From Cymodocea nodosa (taxonomy: Eukaryota > Streptophyta > Magnoliopsida > Alismatales > Cymodoceaceae), in the NCBI GenBank assembly GCA_036874045.1, contig CM072337.1, positions 23,906,001 through 23,970,000 of the forward strand: a DNA stretch of 64,000 bases. Reading direction: 5' to 3'. A program made the translations under genes and the position numbers. Positions 37,101-50,542 of the stretch are shown piece by piece. The notes below the pieces were generated by a model. The model saw only the letters and a list, made by a program, of their open reading frames with translations, was not told the origin of the DNA and made no database searches. Positions within the stretch are counted from its first letter, which is position 1. The number at the start of each line of letters is the position of its first letter.

Positions 37101-37382
37101 GGAGCAAGATAAACAATGGATAAACAAAAGAACAGACCTCTATGGCTTTATGAACACTTCGGCAGTGAGCAGGCGCAAATCACTCCCCCAACACCCTACA
37201 CTTTCGGCCTTTACTTCTTCTACACTCTTGCAATCATCACCATCCTTCGATCTCAGAAACGATGCAGGCTCCTCTTTCTCGATCGAGTTGGGCCTGTTGC
37301 AAGCCAGCTCCCCTGAGCAGCCTTTGGCCACCTGCATTCTATTTTTCTTACATATTCTCTACTGTTGTTGCTTTATCAGAAC
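34141..37382. other. A+T-rich intergenic DNA with a possible LTR-like fossil
   Basis: No gene is seen. The block 34700-35800 has ATGCATAA-rich text followed by TTACCTCAAC, a CT-rich stretch (35520-35575) and GGTGGTGAATGTTTCACTGCC, like the block at 10600-11740. The last few hundred bases (about 36900-37382) should be the 3' UTR of the 5-phosphatase gene. Confidence 0.4.
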
Positions 37383-40300
37383 TCAGAACCGAGATGTCTC
37401 AATGCAGCTTTGTGTTCTACTTATGGGGAACATCTCTTCTGCCTGTACTCTTGCACATGAGCTGTTGGTGGTGGTGGTGCTGCTGCTGCTGCTGTTGCTG
37501 GTGGTAGAATCGACTGTGATCTTGCTGGAGCCGCTGCTGCTCTTCCCCTTGTTGGTAGTGGTGGAGGTCACGGTGTTGGTGGTGCCGGAGGATTCATTCC
37601 CCTCCTCTAAGTCTTCGAGCCGGACGGAGAAGATGGAGTAGACTGGTCTGTGGTCGGAGAATTTGGACTCCCCTCTCACGTAGCATATCTGCTTCATTCC
37701 TTCTCCTCTCCACAATATTCGGTCACACCTGCCAACGCCACTGTTAGGGAAACAAAATACATACCCCTATTAATTTCCATATGTGAACAAGTTAAAAGGA
37801 GAGGCCTTACCTTTTGTTTTCACGAAGAAAAGCATTGTGCATTCGAAAGAAAATGGTACATACAAGAGCTAAATTTCCCTTTATTTATTTGCTTGACAGT
37901 GGTACGCACGGTTGTGCATTTCGTGATATTAGATCTTACTATCTGCAAATTAAAAACTGCAAGAGGCTCTTGTATGTAAGATGATAACCACAAGAGTTAC
38001 CTTTGTAAACATGCGGTTATAGTGAAATATTGGTTGATCAAATTTCTAGTTTTCTTTCGTGACCATTGGAAATTGTACCACAAGACCTTTTTTTTTTGCG
38101 CATCTACCATAAGACATGAATAGAAGAAGCGACACCAGATTCAGGAAACCAGAAAGATGGCCAGTTTTAAACACGGGTGACCAAAGATTCAAGACTTCAA
38201 ATACACGACTGCTTTATAAGAAAAACGTTAACATTCAACAAAAATAATACCATCTTAACATATGACAAAGTTATAAGTATGTATATGAAAGCTATAGTAT
38301 AATATAATATAGTTGAAAAGAAAAAACTGGCAGTTGACTAATTTTAAATATATAAGTAGATTATATTCAGTATTCTAGGAACGCCGTTGACTACGTATTT
38401 CCAATCTCGAATTCCCGATCAATATAAATTACCCACTAGAATCTGAACTCATGGATGGTTTCCCCAAGACGTGCAACCCAATCCAATATAGACCGACGCG
38501 GATTGGGGTGAAATGAATAAATACCAGCCACTTAAGAAGAAGAATGTGATTTGCACGTATACCGATGATTATCGTGAAGAAATCAACGGTTGGAAGGGAG
38601 GGTCATACCAAGCAGGAGTTCGTGTCTTCTGTTTGGGTTCAGCAACGGTTTGAACCGCATAGCAATCAGAATTAGCGAGGTATTTGTAAGTGGGAGGGAA
38701 GTATATCTTCCCTTCCTCCCAGCCCGTGAATACACGTCCTGCCCTCTGCTCAATCCGTAGCTGTCGACAAAAGCCAAAATTAGCCACTTGATTTGATTCA
38801 CTCACGTTATAAGGCTATTATTAGCATAATCTTTCAAGCGCGGCTCTGCGTGTGAAATTAGAAGAGTGTCATTAATTAATTAGGTGCACATTAATGACTT
38901 CATTACCTGATCCTTCTCCAACAGCGAGTCCCAGTCATTCTTCATCAGCAGCTCATGTGTTTCCTCGCAGCTTGCCGTGAGCCGATAGTTGAGGTCTCCC
39001 AACCAAATGATCTTGCTGTGACCACAACAATCAATCGATTCACATGTAGACAACAGACGATGATGACGACGATGATGGTGATTATCGACAAGATGCCTGA
39101 AACATAAATAATACTGAACAATTAATCACATGCCGACAACACTCACTCATGCTGTAATATGGTCTTGGGAGACAAAGACGGCAACAGAGATCTCCATTTC
39201 CGTGAGCGTGGGAATCTCGTCCTCTTCAGTATCTCCGAAACATCGGAATTCCTCTTGGCCTCGTCCTTCTCTTTCTCGCCGGAGGTCAGATGCGTGCAGA
39301 CGAAGCAGAGCGTCGTGCTGCGCAGCGTCATGCTGATCGAGATCGATCCCTTCAATCAAAATCCAACAAAATTTATGAAAAGGAGGAATATCCGCACTCA
39401 TCGAGAGGAATCTCTTTTCTTTCGAGGAGCCGAGGGAAAACGGAACAGGTGTTTTGTGGTGGGCCGGACCTTGTTCCCCATGTATCCCATGACTCCCCTG
39501 GCGACACACGAAACCTTCAGCCTGGACAAGTGGGGGAGGAGATCGGCACAGATCCAGACGCAAAGGAAGATCCCCACCATCTGCTTGCTCCCCGCGAGAT
39601 AGAACCCTCCGGAGGACCGGACTCTTCGCCCGCACTTGAGGGAGGAGGAGTTCCCGATGGGGAAAACTTCGGACGAGTCGTCGTCGCTGGAGTTGGGGTT
39701 TGCGCACGCATCGTCCGAGTCGTTCCCCACGAAATCGTAGTCGACGGCGTCGTACTCGTCCTCGGCGGCGATCTCCCCGTCCCCCAGCATGTCCTCCACG
39801 GAGATGAGGTCGGAGAAGCTGATTCGTGGCTTGAGGAACTTGTCCGGGTGGGTGGCGTCCGAGTAATTGCTCGGGGAAGTGGAGGACCTTTTGGTAAAGT
39901 TTAAGGCCTGGCGAATGAGAGACAGCCACCTGGCGGCGGGGATCCTGTCCTTCGTACCCAGCACGTTCCCCGCGTTCAGCGGCACGATTTCTTGGAACCT
40001 GCGGATTCCGATTCCGGCAGAAGCAGCACCAAGCACGACAAATGAGAACCAACCCAACGCGAAAATGTACCTCCGACGGGATACAAAAGTTAACTTTGTT
40101 ATCTCGCATCCCGTCGAACAAAGAACTTGAATGGTTGATGTGGACGAGCAGCCGTGGGAGTGGTGCCAATGCGGTTCTACGTCAAACAGGAGCAGGATGG
40201 TTGGCCCTCTCGGGACTGGGGTGCTCGTCCATGGATGGACTGTGTTTACAGTGGTGGGAGGAATCCTAAGGTATCAAAGAGCATGAAGGGGACATTCGAA

Positions 40301-41803
40301 CTGACGGTGAGTTGAAAAGAGGAATAAATAATTCAGGTGGTTGCCGAATGGCAGGAAGAGGAAGATTAAAAAGCTTCTGGTTTCAGACACCACATCCAGA
40401 TAAAATTTTTCCTCGTTGCTGGGGGCATGTGATGGTACAAGGGTTGGTGATGGCGTTCGTTGTCTTTATGTTTATGGTTAGGATGAAACATCGTGGACAC
40501 CACGAAACCAAGCGCGGATTCAGGAACGTGTTAAGAAGAAGTTGAGATTTCTTCCGGCAAACATGTGAAACGAGAGCACGGAATTCTATCTCGCATGCAA
40601 AGGACAACAATACCAGAGAATGAATATACAGACATGAAAGTCCCGTTCATGATTGCAGAATGCAGGCTGCGGTTAATTAATCGAAAACAAGTGGTTGCCA
40701 GAAACAATTCCTATTTCGACGTGTATTCTATATATATACAACTAGTTTATTACGAAAGGAAAAGGAAAAGGAAAAATGTGCGGGTATGATAACAAATTCA
40801 TGGTAAAAAGGCAGCAAGGCGATACCCAAGAACGTAGATATCGGCGGGTGCCGGCGTGCTCAGCCAGTCTCTGAGGTTGAGGCCGGCGTGTGGTACTCTC
40901 CCACCCACGTTCCACGTCCCCACGAATATCCTGCACTCCAAACCACGCCCACCGATTCAAATCCACATGCTTCCTTCCCATTCTCCTCACCCACTTTTTT
41001 CCAAATAATAACAATAATACTAATAATAATAAGGTACCGACGATTATAAGTTAAATAGAAAAGGGACAGAAACAATTATAAGTTATACAGCAAAAAGGGT
41101 AGAATGCTGGAAGGTTCTTTGTACGGAACCTGTGGTTCTGGGCACCGGCGCTGGCGGCAGCTGAGGTACCGGAACGGACCCCGCCGTTTCTCCCATAGGT
41201 AGCGTACCCAAGCCATCCCTCCCTCCCGGTCCCCCCGACACTTCCCGACGCAGCCGCTGGATTTGCACGGCAGACAAACCGCGACCGGCTTTAGACCACA
41301 CGCGCCTGATGGGTTTGGCAAAAATCACAGATGGCAAGGCATGTAGTGCGGTGGTATACGTACCTCGGCTGACGCCAGGACACATGAAGACGGCGTTGTC
41401 CTTGTCCGAGCAGCTCCTCCTCCGCCTTATTCCCGTCAGAAACTCTGCGCCGGCGATGTGGGGAAGCGTTGAGGTGGTTACTACGTGGGTTATGTGAGAA
41501 AAACGAAGTTGCGAGGAACAAGAAAGATTTCTTTTAAGGTCCAAATGTTGAAGTTGGTACCGAGCTCTTCTGGTGCCCTGCTGCTGGTGCTGGTTCTGGT
41601 GCTGGCGCTGGCGCTGGGCAGGTTCAACCATTTTCTTACCACTTTCGTTGGCCACGATGACTACAACAACAACAACAAGACAAAAGCTACCAATGAGAGT
41701 TTCAGAGGGGAAAAAAATACAAAACCGAAAATATTCAACTAGATATGGAAGATGCGGATTGCACACCCACCTTGGAGTTCTGGCCTTCTTGTTCCGTTCT
41801 CAT
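37383..41803 (-). CDS. IP5P: Type I inositol polyphosphate 5-phosphatase (5PTase4/5-like)
   Basis: Ten minus-strand coding exons: 41803-41771, 41660-41561, 41444-41364, 41256-41130, 40930-40826, 39998-39470, 39349-39147, 39015-38907, 38760-38609 and 37728-37383. They total 1785 nt, 594 residues. The plant-type N-terminus [16 protein letters not shown] is at 12-27. The phosphatase fold begins FVGTWNVGG (116-124), then [11 protein letters not shown] (150-160), MVGIF, and [12 protein letters not shown]. Both catalytic signatures are present: [10 protein letters not shown] (395-404) and TPAWCDRILW (about 477-486), followed by [10 protein letters not shown]. The C-terminus holds a Ser/Thr repeat and RVQAEE as in Arabidopsis 5PTase4. 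The enzyme removes the 5-phosphate from inositol phosphates and/or phosphoinositides in the cytosol, tempering Ca2+ and membrane signalling. Exons 3 and 4 are the least certain part. An acidic loop (around 220-260) interrupts the domain, as is usual in this subfamily. Confidence 0.9.
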
Positions 41804-42850
41804 TTCTGTCCGGACCTGTAGATGGATGCAAGCGAATCACATAAACGACTTCATTTCACCACCATTTATTTACCCAAGAAAGCCTTACTTTGTTTTATGT
41901 GCGAGGACCATTAATCGTGGCAAGTTACCCAATTTTGCTTAAAGCGAACGAATTTCCTCGGACGGTTGTGTGAGTTTATCCTGCTCCGAGGCAGAAAAGG
42001 AAGAGGAAGGCAGGAGCTGTGCTCTTGTGAAAGGGAGAGAAGAAAATGGTGGTGGTGGTCAAATTGACAGGTTGGCTGGGAGAATCGATCACATTGAACG
42101 CCACCACCTTTGTTTGTTTTCCTTTCTTATGAATCGACGGATTGAAATGCACAATACGGAAAAAAAAGATGACGAATGATAAGAGATTGGCGTCGAAGAA
42201 TTGAAAGTTGGAAAAGGACATTCGTTATTTGGTGGCATGCGGCACTAAGATTGGATTGTGGTGGGAATTGAAAGAAAAAAATCCCACTTTTCGCTGCTTT
42301 TCATTTTACCAATCCAGAGTCTCACGCAAAACCTCAGAAAAGGTAGAGGATAGAGGAAGAGAATAGACTCGAACCTTGATCGGAAGCGTGCACTCCGTTC
42401 TCTGGGAGTAGAAGTCAGCGAGTAGATAGATCAGTTGGCCTGTACCTCACCTAGCTTGTGGTCCAAATCCCGGCACATCAGTTGTGCCTTCACCATCGAA
42501 ATAGAAAATCTATCATCTTTTTCCTTCAAAATCCTGAGAGCGAAATATAGACAATACCGTTGGAATCTTTCTGGTGGTCATAGTGCGGTCTCTCATGCAA
42601 CATTTCCACCAGACTATGAAAAATTTTTCAAAACATTTCACGAAAGAACTGTACATAACAAAAGTACGGATGGAGAAGAATGAGAGAAAGAAGGAAGCTT
42701 ACCAGTCTTCAATTGAAGCGGAAGGGAAGAGGAGGGCAGAGGAGGAGAAGAAGGGGAAATGGAGAAGCTAACGGCGTAATGTTGGTCGGCGGGAGGTGGA
42801 GGAGAGGGGAGAAAGTGGTATTGTTTTTAAACGTCGTCGGAAAGGAAGGG
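41804..42850 (-). other. 5' leader of the 5-phosphatase gene (spliced)
   Basis: A CT-rich, ATG-free stretch upstream ends at a strong donor (GACTG then GTAAGC, intron from 42702). The first coding exon starts at 41815 after CATCTACAG, 12 nt before the ATG. The transcription start is not defined; pyrimidine-rich sequence continues upstream to about 42850. Confidence 0.55.
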
Positions 42851-44490
42851 AAGAAGAAGAGAGGAGGAGAAGGTGGGAATTGGCATCAAAGCAGAGAGAG
42901 TGGCGTGGGGAGGAATGGAAGGGTGGGTCTGGGTCGTCTTATGGTCGACGCTTTTGCGATCTCACTGCGGTCAAAGGTTTTCTTGCGTTCAATTATTTTT
43001 TTCTACGCGTAGAAATGACCCTTGTTCATTTCCGTAATTACGAAGGATGTCCCCATTTTTCTCGCTTTTGTTGGATTCCACGTGGAACGCCATGGCTGGA
43101 TATGTAAAAATACGCCCTTGGTGTTTCCTGACCCACCGATACGGGGGGTTGGACTGATTAGACGGTCAGGATATGTGGGGCCGTCGCCGTCCCCGGGCCC
43201 AACACGCCGCACGTTCTTTTGTTCGTGCTTATCGTGTGGGCATTTTGCCTATCGTTTCCGGGGCCCACTTGCAAAATCACCCTTTTATAACTTCTTTAAG
43301 CCTCAACTTACCATCACATTTTATTTTATGATTTTCTTTTATATTTTAACGTAACGAAGAAAATAATCGAAGCGTTCGTACCATCTTAATTTATATTTTA
43401 ATGTAACGAAGAAAACAATAATCAACAAAATGCCTACCACGTAGCATCAGCTCTCAAATGCACTCCGCAGGGTCGTCGTCGTCCATGAGATGAAACTAAA
43501 ATTCGAAATATGAATTAAGATATCCAATTCCAAGTTAACCATCAATCGATCGGAAAAGTTCAAAAAAATATGACATAAATTAGGGCTGTCAATTTGTACA
43601 TTTGCCGTCATCCAAACTTGTTTAAGAAGATACGTTAACAAATTATGTATTTATTAAATGGACAGGCTATGTGCAAGGTTTAATTCTACCTAATTTACCA
43701 ATTTTACCCGTTTAAATTATTATGAAAATTAGATACTAATTTATAAATTTTAACTAGAAAATATTGAACTAAAGGAATACTTTTGTGGTACGTACATGGG
43801 CACTCGAGAACTTCTCTTGCGAGGATGTAACCATATATCATTAGATAGTTACAAATATTTATTTACAATTATGAGTCCTACCATTCATGTGTTTACCCGA
43901 ATTAATGCATGCTGTGATTTAAAATTATCGGTACAACGAAAATATGGTGCGCACGAGGGTATTCTGATCAAAAATATGTTTACACCTTTAATCAAAATAT
44001 TTTTGGCGAAATTTCTACCGCTGGTATTCTGGTTGAATAATTCTATAATAAAATATAAACCAAAACCCATGCCCATTTTTAACACCTAAGCATGATATCC
44101 CACTTCCAAAGTAATTGCCTCCAACCATACGAGTGGTCCAAGTTTACATTTTAAAATGGTAGTTTGTTAAATTTACACGTATCCTTGTTTTGACTAGACA
44201 TTGATTAAAGCTAGTTTATTGAACAAGTACATCAAATATAATTACTGAATAAGTGGTAACACTAATCTATTTCTCCCTAAGATAAATAATAAGCTAGCAT
44301 TTGGAACCATGCCACTTAATTATTCAGATGAGCACTTAAATAAGTTAATGTGATCTGCCGCGCGCAGTACTTGAATTTATGCCTTCGGAGTTTGATTGAA
44401 AAAATGGTAAAAGGAAAACAACAAATTCTGAATTTACGAAATTTTGTTTTACATTATATATATATATATATATGGTTTATCTCTTTGGTC
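42851..44490. other. Intergenic, upstream region of the 5-phosphatase gene
   Basis: No gene recognised. 43060-43270 is GC-richer, with GGGGCCGTCGCCGTCCCCGG-type text; the remainder is A+T-rich. Short frames have no motifs. Confidence 0.5.
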
Positions 44491-46025
44491 ACCTCTTCCC
44501 TTTACAGCTATATAAAAAATTCTGTTTAAAATAAAATAAAACGTGAAGAACTTCTCTCTAATATTACAAGGATGGAGGTCTACATAAAAAAAGTTTAATC
44601 CACCAATCAAAAACAACAAAACATGGAAAAACTATAAACCAAATCTCAACCTCCTGATAATTATAGAATCAATAGTTCGACACTATTACAGGTTATACAA
44701 GTCTATAAAATACCATTGGTCCATAAATCACATCACAAAAAGGCTGTCACAAACGACTAACACGTCCTCTCCTATTCAGACTTTGCTTAGAAGTCTATTA
44801 GATAACTTGAAAAAAAGGTAAACCACAAATAATGAACTAAAACCCAATAAGTAGATCTACCATCAACCATAAACAGTAAAATCGTATTAATGCATAACAT
44901 GGAAAGTCAGCAAGTTAATATTCATTTATAAAGCAAAGAAATACAATCGATGGTGCACATAAGCTGCACAATCCATATCACAATTCATGCCTCAGGTCCT
45001 TTATACATGTAAGATATACAACATATGATTATGCCTGTACTTCACGCTTGGCGTTAAAATTCACAGGCCAATATCTCAATTCATTTCTTCCATGATCAAA
45101 TCATTACATAACCATCAACCCATGCATAAAACATAAATGCATGCCACCAACCAACATGGATGTGCATAACTACAAATAAATACATTTCGAACACCAAGTA
45201 CAACTTCTACTATTAATCACAATAACCATCAATGTTATGTAATTCTTATAACCATACCCTTCACATAACATAACTAGATAAGACAAGCTCAAACACAAAT
45301 AATTGCATTTCCAACACTATATGTTAAGAATATAATAATCACCACTAATCACAACAATCATGTCGTCGTGCTTGACATCAATCAAACATATCATGTCACA
45401 TTCAACTATTAGTAATACACAAATCAACAATACCATGCAATAATCTCTAATACTAAACAACAACAATAAGTACACAAAAAACAACATAACACAATACATT
45501 GATCAATCATATTATACACTAACAGTAGTGAAATAAAATAATTAAAAAATAACCATCAATATCATGTAATAATCAACCGTAGATATGCAATAATTAACGA
45601 AAAGGATATTTTAAGACTAAATAGTGGAAACAATTATTATAGAAGCTTATCTGCACATTTTCACAAAACCCCCCCCCAAAATCCTCCCCTTCTTCCCCCT
45701 TCTCTGCAATAACCAAGGAAACCCACTAAATCAAGCATAGCCAGCCTCCCTTCCATGCCTCCCACTCTCCTTCCTCGCGTGACCGCACCACCACCGACGC
45801 TTCTCCACGTCTATGCATCGGCACGGAGGGTCAACGGACGACACTCCCACACTGATCGAACAACCTCCTACACACAGGGAGGTGACCGGCGACAGCACTC
45901 GCGCACTGGCGGGCCGGCCGGCACTCCATCGGTCGCGGAAGCTCCACGCGCCTAGGGCTCCTCCTCGGGCGGCTCACGCACAGGAACGGACGGAAGGCGG
46001 CTCGATCGAGGGGCAGCAGCATTAG
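44491..46025. other. A+T-rich block ending in a CT-rich and then GC-rich segment
   Basis: 44900-45560 is full of ATGCATAA- and AACCATCAAT-type repeats. Then follow a run of Cs and CT-rich DNA (45668-45712), and an abrupt GC-rich segment at 45755-46020 with short frames on both strands. The A+T-block-then-CT-rich order resembles 10600-11600 and 34700-35600. Possibly an old LTR-type fossil, but no coding parts or ends can be defined. Confidence 0.35.
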
Positions 46026-49000
46026 GGGAGGACATAAATCACAATCGAAAGAGATTTTACTAAAATACCCTTAAGACCTTCCAATTGAGTCGTACGTTCG
46101 TACATTTGAAGACCCATTCTAATATATCTAATACACATTTTTCTTTCGATCTTATTCTTCTATTCCAAGGTCACAGATTTAAGTGACGTACACCCCAAGA
46201 AGGTTCTCGCATATGATAGTAACATATGTCAAAGAATCCATTGTACTGACGTCAATACTCCAGTTAAGAAATAGATCTTCCGATATTAATCTGCTGTTAA
46301 TTGAAATTAAATTTTTTAATCTATTTTTTTACGCTAACATTTTTCCACCCTGCTTATCCTCGTGTACTTCTCCCGCTCCTAACCTCACATGACGCTAACA
46401 AGACCTATGTTTAAATACTATATAAAGTATTTCATTTTAAGTTATGCCTTTAAAATTTTCAATGTAGGATTTTCTAAAATGGAATCGTTAACTAGTGCTG
46501 GTCAATCCATTAATTAAGTGATTCGCATCTTCAAAATAAAAGTTACTTCGTATTAATAAGCGAATCGTTATTCTTTAAGAAAGGTAGACACATGAATTCT
46601 ACATCTCTTTTAATAATGATAGTTTTTTGTATTTACTAGAATTCAAACTCTAACAATTAACAACTACAAGTATCAGTGTTTGCGACTAATTAAACCATTG
46701 CATTTAGCCGACGCAAAAACTCTACATTGATCTAATTAAAAAGCCCTAACAAACATGCTTGAATTTTAAAATATGTTTCCTACATTAGTAAAAAGATACG
46801 AATATTAGAATTTAAATTATTGTAAACTGTATGAAATCATTTTTTTTTTTTTTTACCAACTCAGCAAAGTTATTTACTTTTGAATTCTTAAATTAAATAA
46901 GCATCTCACTTGGATGTTTTAAAATAATGATTTTCATTCACTGAAATTTGAACACTGATAAAGACCATAAGTATGGTTGCTCTTGGTGAACTAAATCATC
47001 GTCATTTGCCTAAAAAATCTCTCACTCAAAATTTTTTAATAATAATAATATTATTATTTTTGCGTATTTGAAAATTCGAACGCTAATAAGAGATACTTCT
47101 GTTATCAATTAAATTATTGTAATTTGGTTAATAAATATCTCACCGGTAACTAGCAAAAAACTTGTAATATAATATCCGGACTTTCCTGCAGGGTGTTAAA
47201 ATGCAGGTGGACCAGTGCATTGAAGTCTAGTGGCATGGGCCAGCGTCTCGCTCAATGCCAGATTGTTCTTCGGAAATGTCCGGTGGCGTGTTCTTCAGTA
47301 ATGATAACCTTAATTTCATTAACAAATCTATTACCTCAATTTGATTCTAGAATCACAGTAAAAGATCAATTGTATCATCTTGTTACTGGCAGACTGGTTT
47401 CTCTGGCAATAATGATATCTGTAGAATTTTGGAATTCCGTAGTGTTGATGGTTTATATTTTATAAGATTTAAATTTTAAAGAAAATTACGAGAATCATTA
47501 AAATCAAGTATAATGATTGAATTGACAAAAAGATTGCTGTCCTTGTAATGACAACTTTAAATGGTGGTGGACGGACAATTGTCTTCAATCAACTAATGTG
47601 ATGCAAGTAAATCTCGTCCACAGCTCCAAAAGATGCTTCCGCAATTCCTCTTCCGTCTACAGCTAGTGCATGTACAGATGTTCCAATTCATTCTTTTCAC
47701 CATACGTTACGCATACGTTTGTGATCAGAAATGATGCACCAGACGCTTATATATATATATATATATATATACGTGCAATGTGGAAAGCGACAAATGTTGC
47801 GAATAAATGCACTCCTTGACAATCTCTCAGTTTCTTTCCGATACATTTCACGCGTCTGATATGCGTAGCTGCATTCCATTATTCTCATTTTTGGGCTTGA
47901 TTAGCACCACCAACATGCGTTAGTGATTTCAAATCATGTCACCTCCTCGAAAGGAAAAGGGAGGAAGAACGAACATGTGCACACACCTTCCAACAACAAC
48001 CACAACCAGTTGTCCATATGCCAAGTGCTGGCCGCTATTTCCGAATGGTTAAACCGGGCCTTTCTGGTTTCCACAGCTTCCATCGATCTATCTATCTATC
48101 CAGCTAGCTTTGGTGTTCCTTTTTTGTTTCTTTACTGCAAAACCTGTTCATGCATGGTAGACGTACGACAACTTTTAATGGCCCAACTCAATGTTCTCCT
48201 CCACGGATTCATGTCGAACTTGTTGTGTGGATAGGAGGAGTATCTCTCTTGTGCATGCAGATCGATCATTGTGACTTGGGTTGGCTGGAAACATGCAGGC
48301 TGTCGTCAGAGAAGACTTACTTATCCGTGCTTGAAAAATTTGTAGCAACGACAACGCCGTCTATTATGTCATGATATATAGATATGGATGAGGTTCTAGA
48401 TTCAGATCTCAACGATAACATGACGCTGACATCATGTGTCGGTACATTGAGAACCCCCACACGCAAGAAAGAAAATTATAAGAGAGACATGCAGAAAGTT
48501 AAATTAAGTTACGGAACATGCATGCGTAGGTTCCTTTTTCTGGTTCTCAAAAGTGTCAACCTCCTCCTGCTCGATCACTCGTAGGCATAGGTAGATTCCA
48601 AGCGTCAAACGTACCCTCGATCGAGTAGAAACAAAGATCCCCGTCTCCCATCCAGATCAACACGCAATACAATCTTAGCAGCGAGCTGGGTCGGACCATG
48701 TCCTCCACGTGGTTGGCAGCAGTCCATTTTAGTCGTTTCGTGTAGGATTATTACATCCAAAGGTCCGGTTGCCTGGTTTTGGAAGAATTGGAAAAGTCAC
48801 TCACTGATGGGTCCTTGTCGATCTTCTTACCAGCTCACAACGATGAAACCAAAATGGAAGGAGAGTATTCCACCTACGACAAAACCACGGTGTGACGAAG
48901 TAAGAAAGAAAAATGCAGCTCACTTCGATCTCACCGGGTCCCAAACTCTATCCTCGTCCAAATACCTCACGACACCATTCATTCCAGAGATTTGGAGGTA

Positions 49001-50088
49001 GCAGGATACGTATATATATATCTAGCTAGGCAGGTGTTTAGGTTTTTTTTTTTTACTTTATTAAAACGGAAGGGATCTCAATTTATAAATAAAAGGAAAA
49101 AGAAAAAAAAACGAAAGTAATAGCGTGAGAGAAAGTCGAAAGTGCCGACGGAGGTTGACGAGTCGCTTTCCCCATTAGTTTGAACTAGGGTAATATTATG
49201 AAGTAAAATGCGTGCCGTATGTCGATATAAGGTTGAATATGGTTGACGAGTCTCAACTCCATTAATGATTGGTCCCCATGACAGCTAAGGACAATAATAA
49301 TATTATTTTATAATAAGGTAGAAATTATTATATTAATTGAATTCCAGGATTAGTACCACGTCACGTTTTCACACAGTTAAATTGTGAAACATTTTATTTT
49401 AAAATTAATTAATAATAAATGAAGATATTCATTATTATATACTAGGCTGAACTTTGTTCCTGCACTTATGTTGAACTTTTCATATCCGCCTTATTCACAA
49501 CTTATTTTAAATCTATAGGTACCTAATAAGTAGATGTACATAAATCAATTTTAATATTATATAAAATATTCTATCTCAAAATATAACAAAGAAGTTGTTC
49601 GCACAAATATAATATCATTAATGTAATACTTTTTACATATATAAATAACTAAGGTATAATCAAGATCACGGAGTTTGGCAAGAACAAATATATGTCGGCA
49701 CGAAGTCCATGACCTTGTCGTCCGGGATGAGTTGTTCTCTCGACATTTAATGCTATTATTTGGATTTGAACTTGCGATTTTCGGCGTTACACGCAAGAAA
49801 AAGGAAATTTTGAAAAATGTTTCTTCCTTTACATCTGGAAAATCGTTGCATTCCATGGCCAGGAAGGCTCCCACGTGCACGTGGTTACAAACCATGGTCG
49901 ACCGCAAAAGGCAAAAACTGAAACCTCAAAATCATACATAATCCATACGTTCGCCTTTTTCCTTTTTGGTTATGTGAGCTCCAGCCCTTCGATGTCACGT
50001 CACGGCGCTTTCAATCTCCACCGTTCATTTCATTGAAGAATATTGAAGGTGTGATGTATTACACGTATTACTAATGCGAATAATATTT
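46026..50088. other. Intergenic DNA without a recognised gene
   Basis: A (TA)n tract lies at 47749-47771. An open stretch at 47193-47465 starts after a CCTGCAG acceptor-like site but matches nothing I know. 48000-49000 is less A+T-rich and has several short frames, which may be promoter DNA or an unannotated non-coding transcript. Confidence 0.45.
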
Positions 50089-50542
50089 GGGGATTGTTTG
50101 TGTACCTGGAATTTGAATTTCGCAGAATTTTAATTTTAACGGAATTTGAATTCTACAGAATTTGACGGAAAGAATTCAAAATCTAAGTATTTGTGCACGT
50201 TCAATAATTTGACAGAAATTGAATTACAGGTGTTTGTGCACATGACATAATTGGAGAGAATTGAATAAAATTAATTTTTAATAAAATTAAGTATTGACTT
50301 AAAATAATTAGTGAAAATGTAATTAATTTATTAATGAATTGTTGACATTAATAAATGAATATATTATTAAAATAAATATTTATATATCATTTATCAATTA
50401 ATTAAATATATCATTATATAAAATAAATCACAACATAACAGAAATTGATAACTTTCCCGTTATATTACATATTTAAAACAACAAAAGGATAATTATAAAT
50501 TTTATATTCCTCGTAATGATAAAAATGCATATTACAAAAAAT

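Noticed and set aside
37027-37641. Plus-strand open frame of 204 codons
   Set aside because: Antisense shadow of the last 5-phosphatase exon; its Val/Leu repeats are the complement of the Ser/Thr-rich tail.
39290-39904. Plus-strand open frame of 204 codons
   Set aside because: Antisense of the GC-rich 5-phosphatase exon, no motif.
39147-40169. Minus-strand open frame of 340 codons
   Set aside because: Alternative frame of the 5-phosphatase exons and intron; the 39998-39470 and 39349-39147 exons in other frames carry the family motifs.
45755-46025. Short GC-rich frames on both strands
   Set aside because: Low-complexity Pro/Thr/Arg composition on both strands, no start context or motifs; compositional artefact.
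47193-47465. Possible exon after a CCTGCAG acceptor-like site
   Set aside because: No recognisable motif, stops in the alternative frame and no partner exons; left as intergenic.
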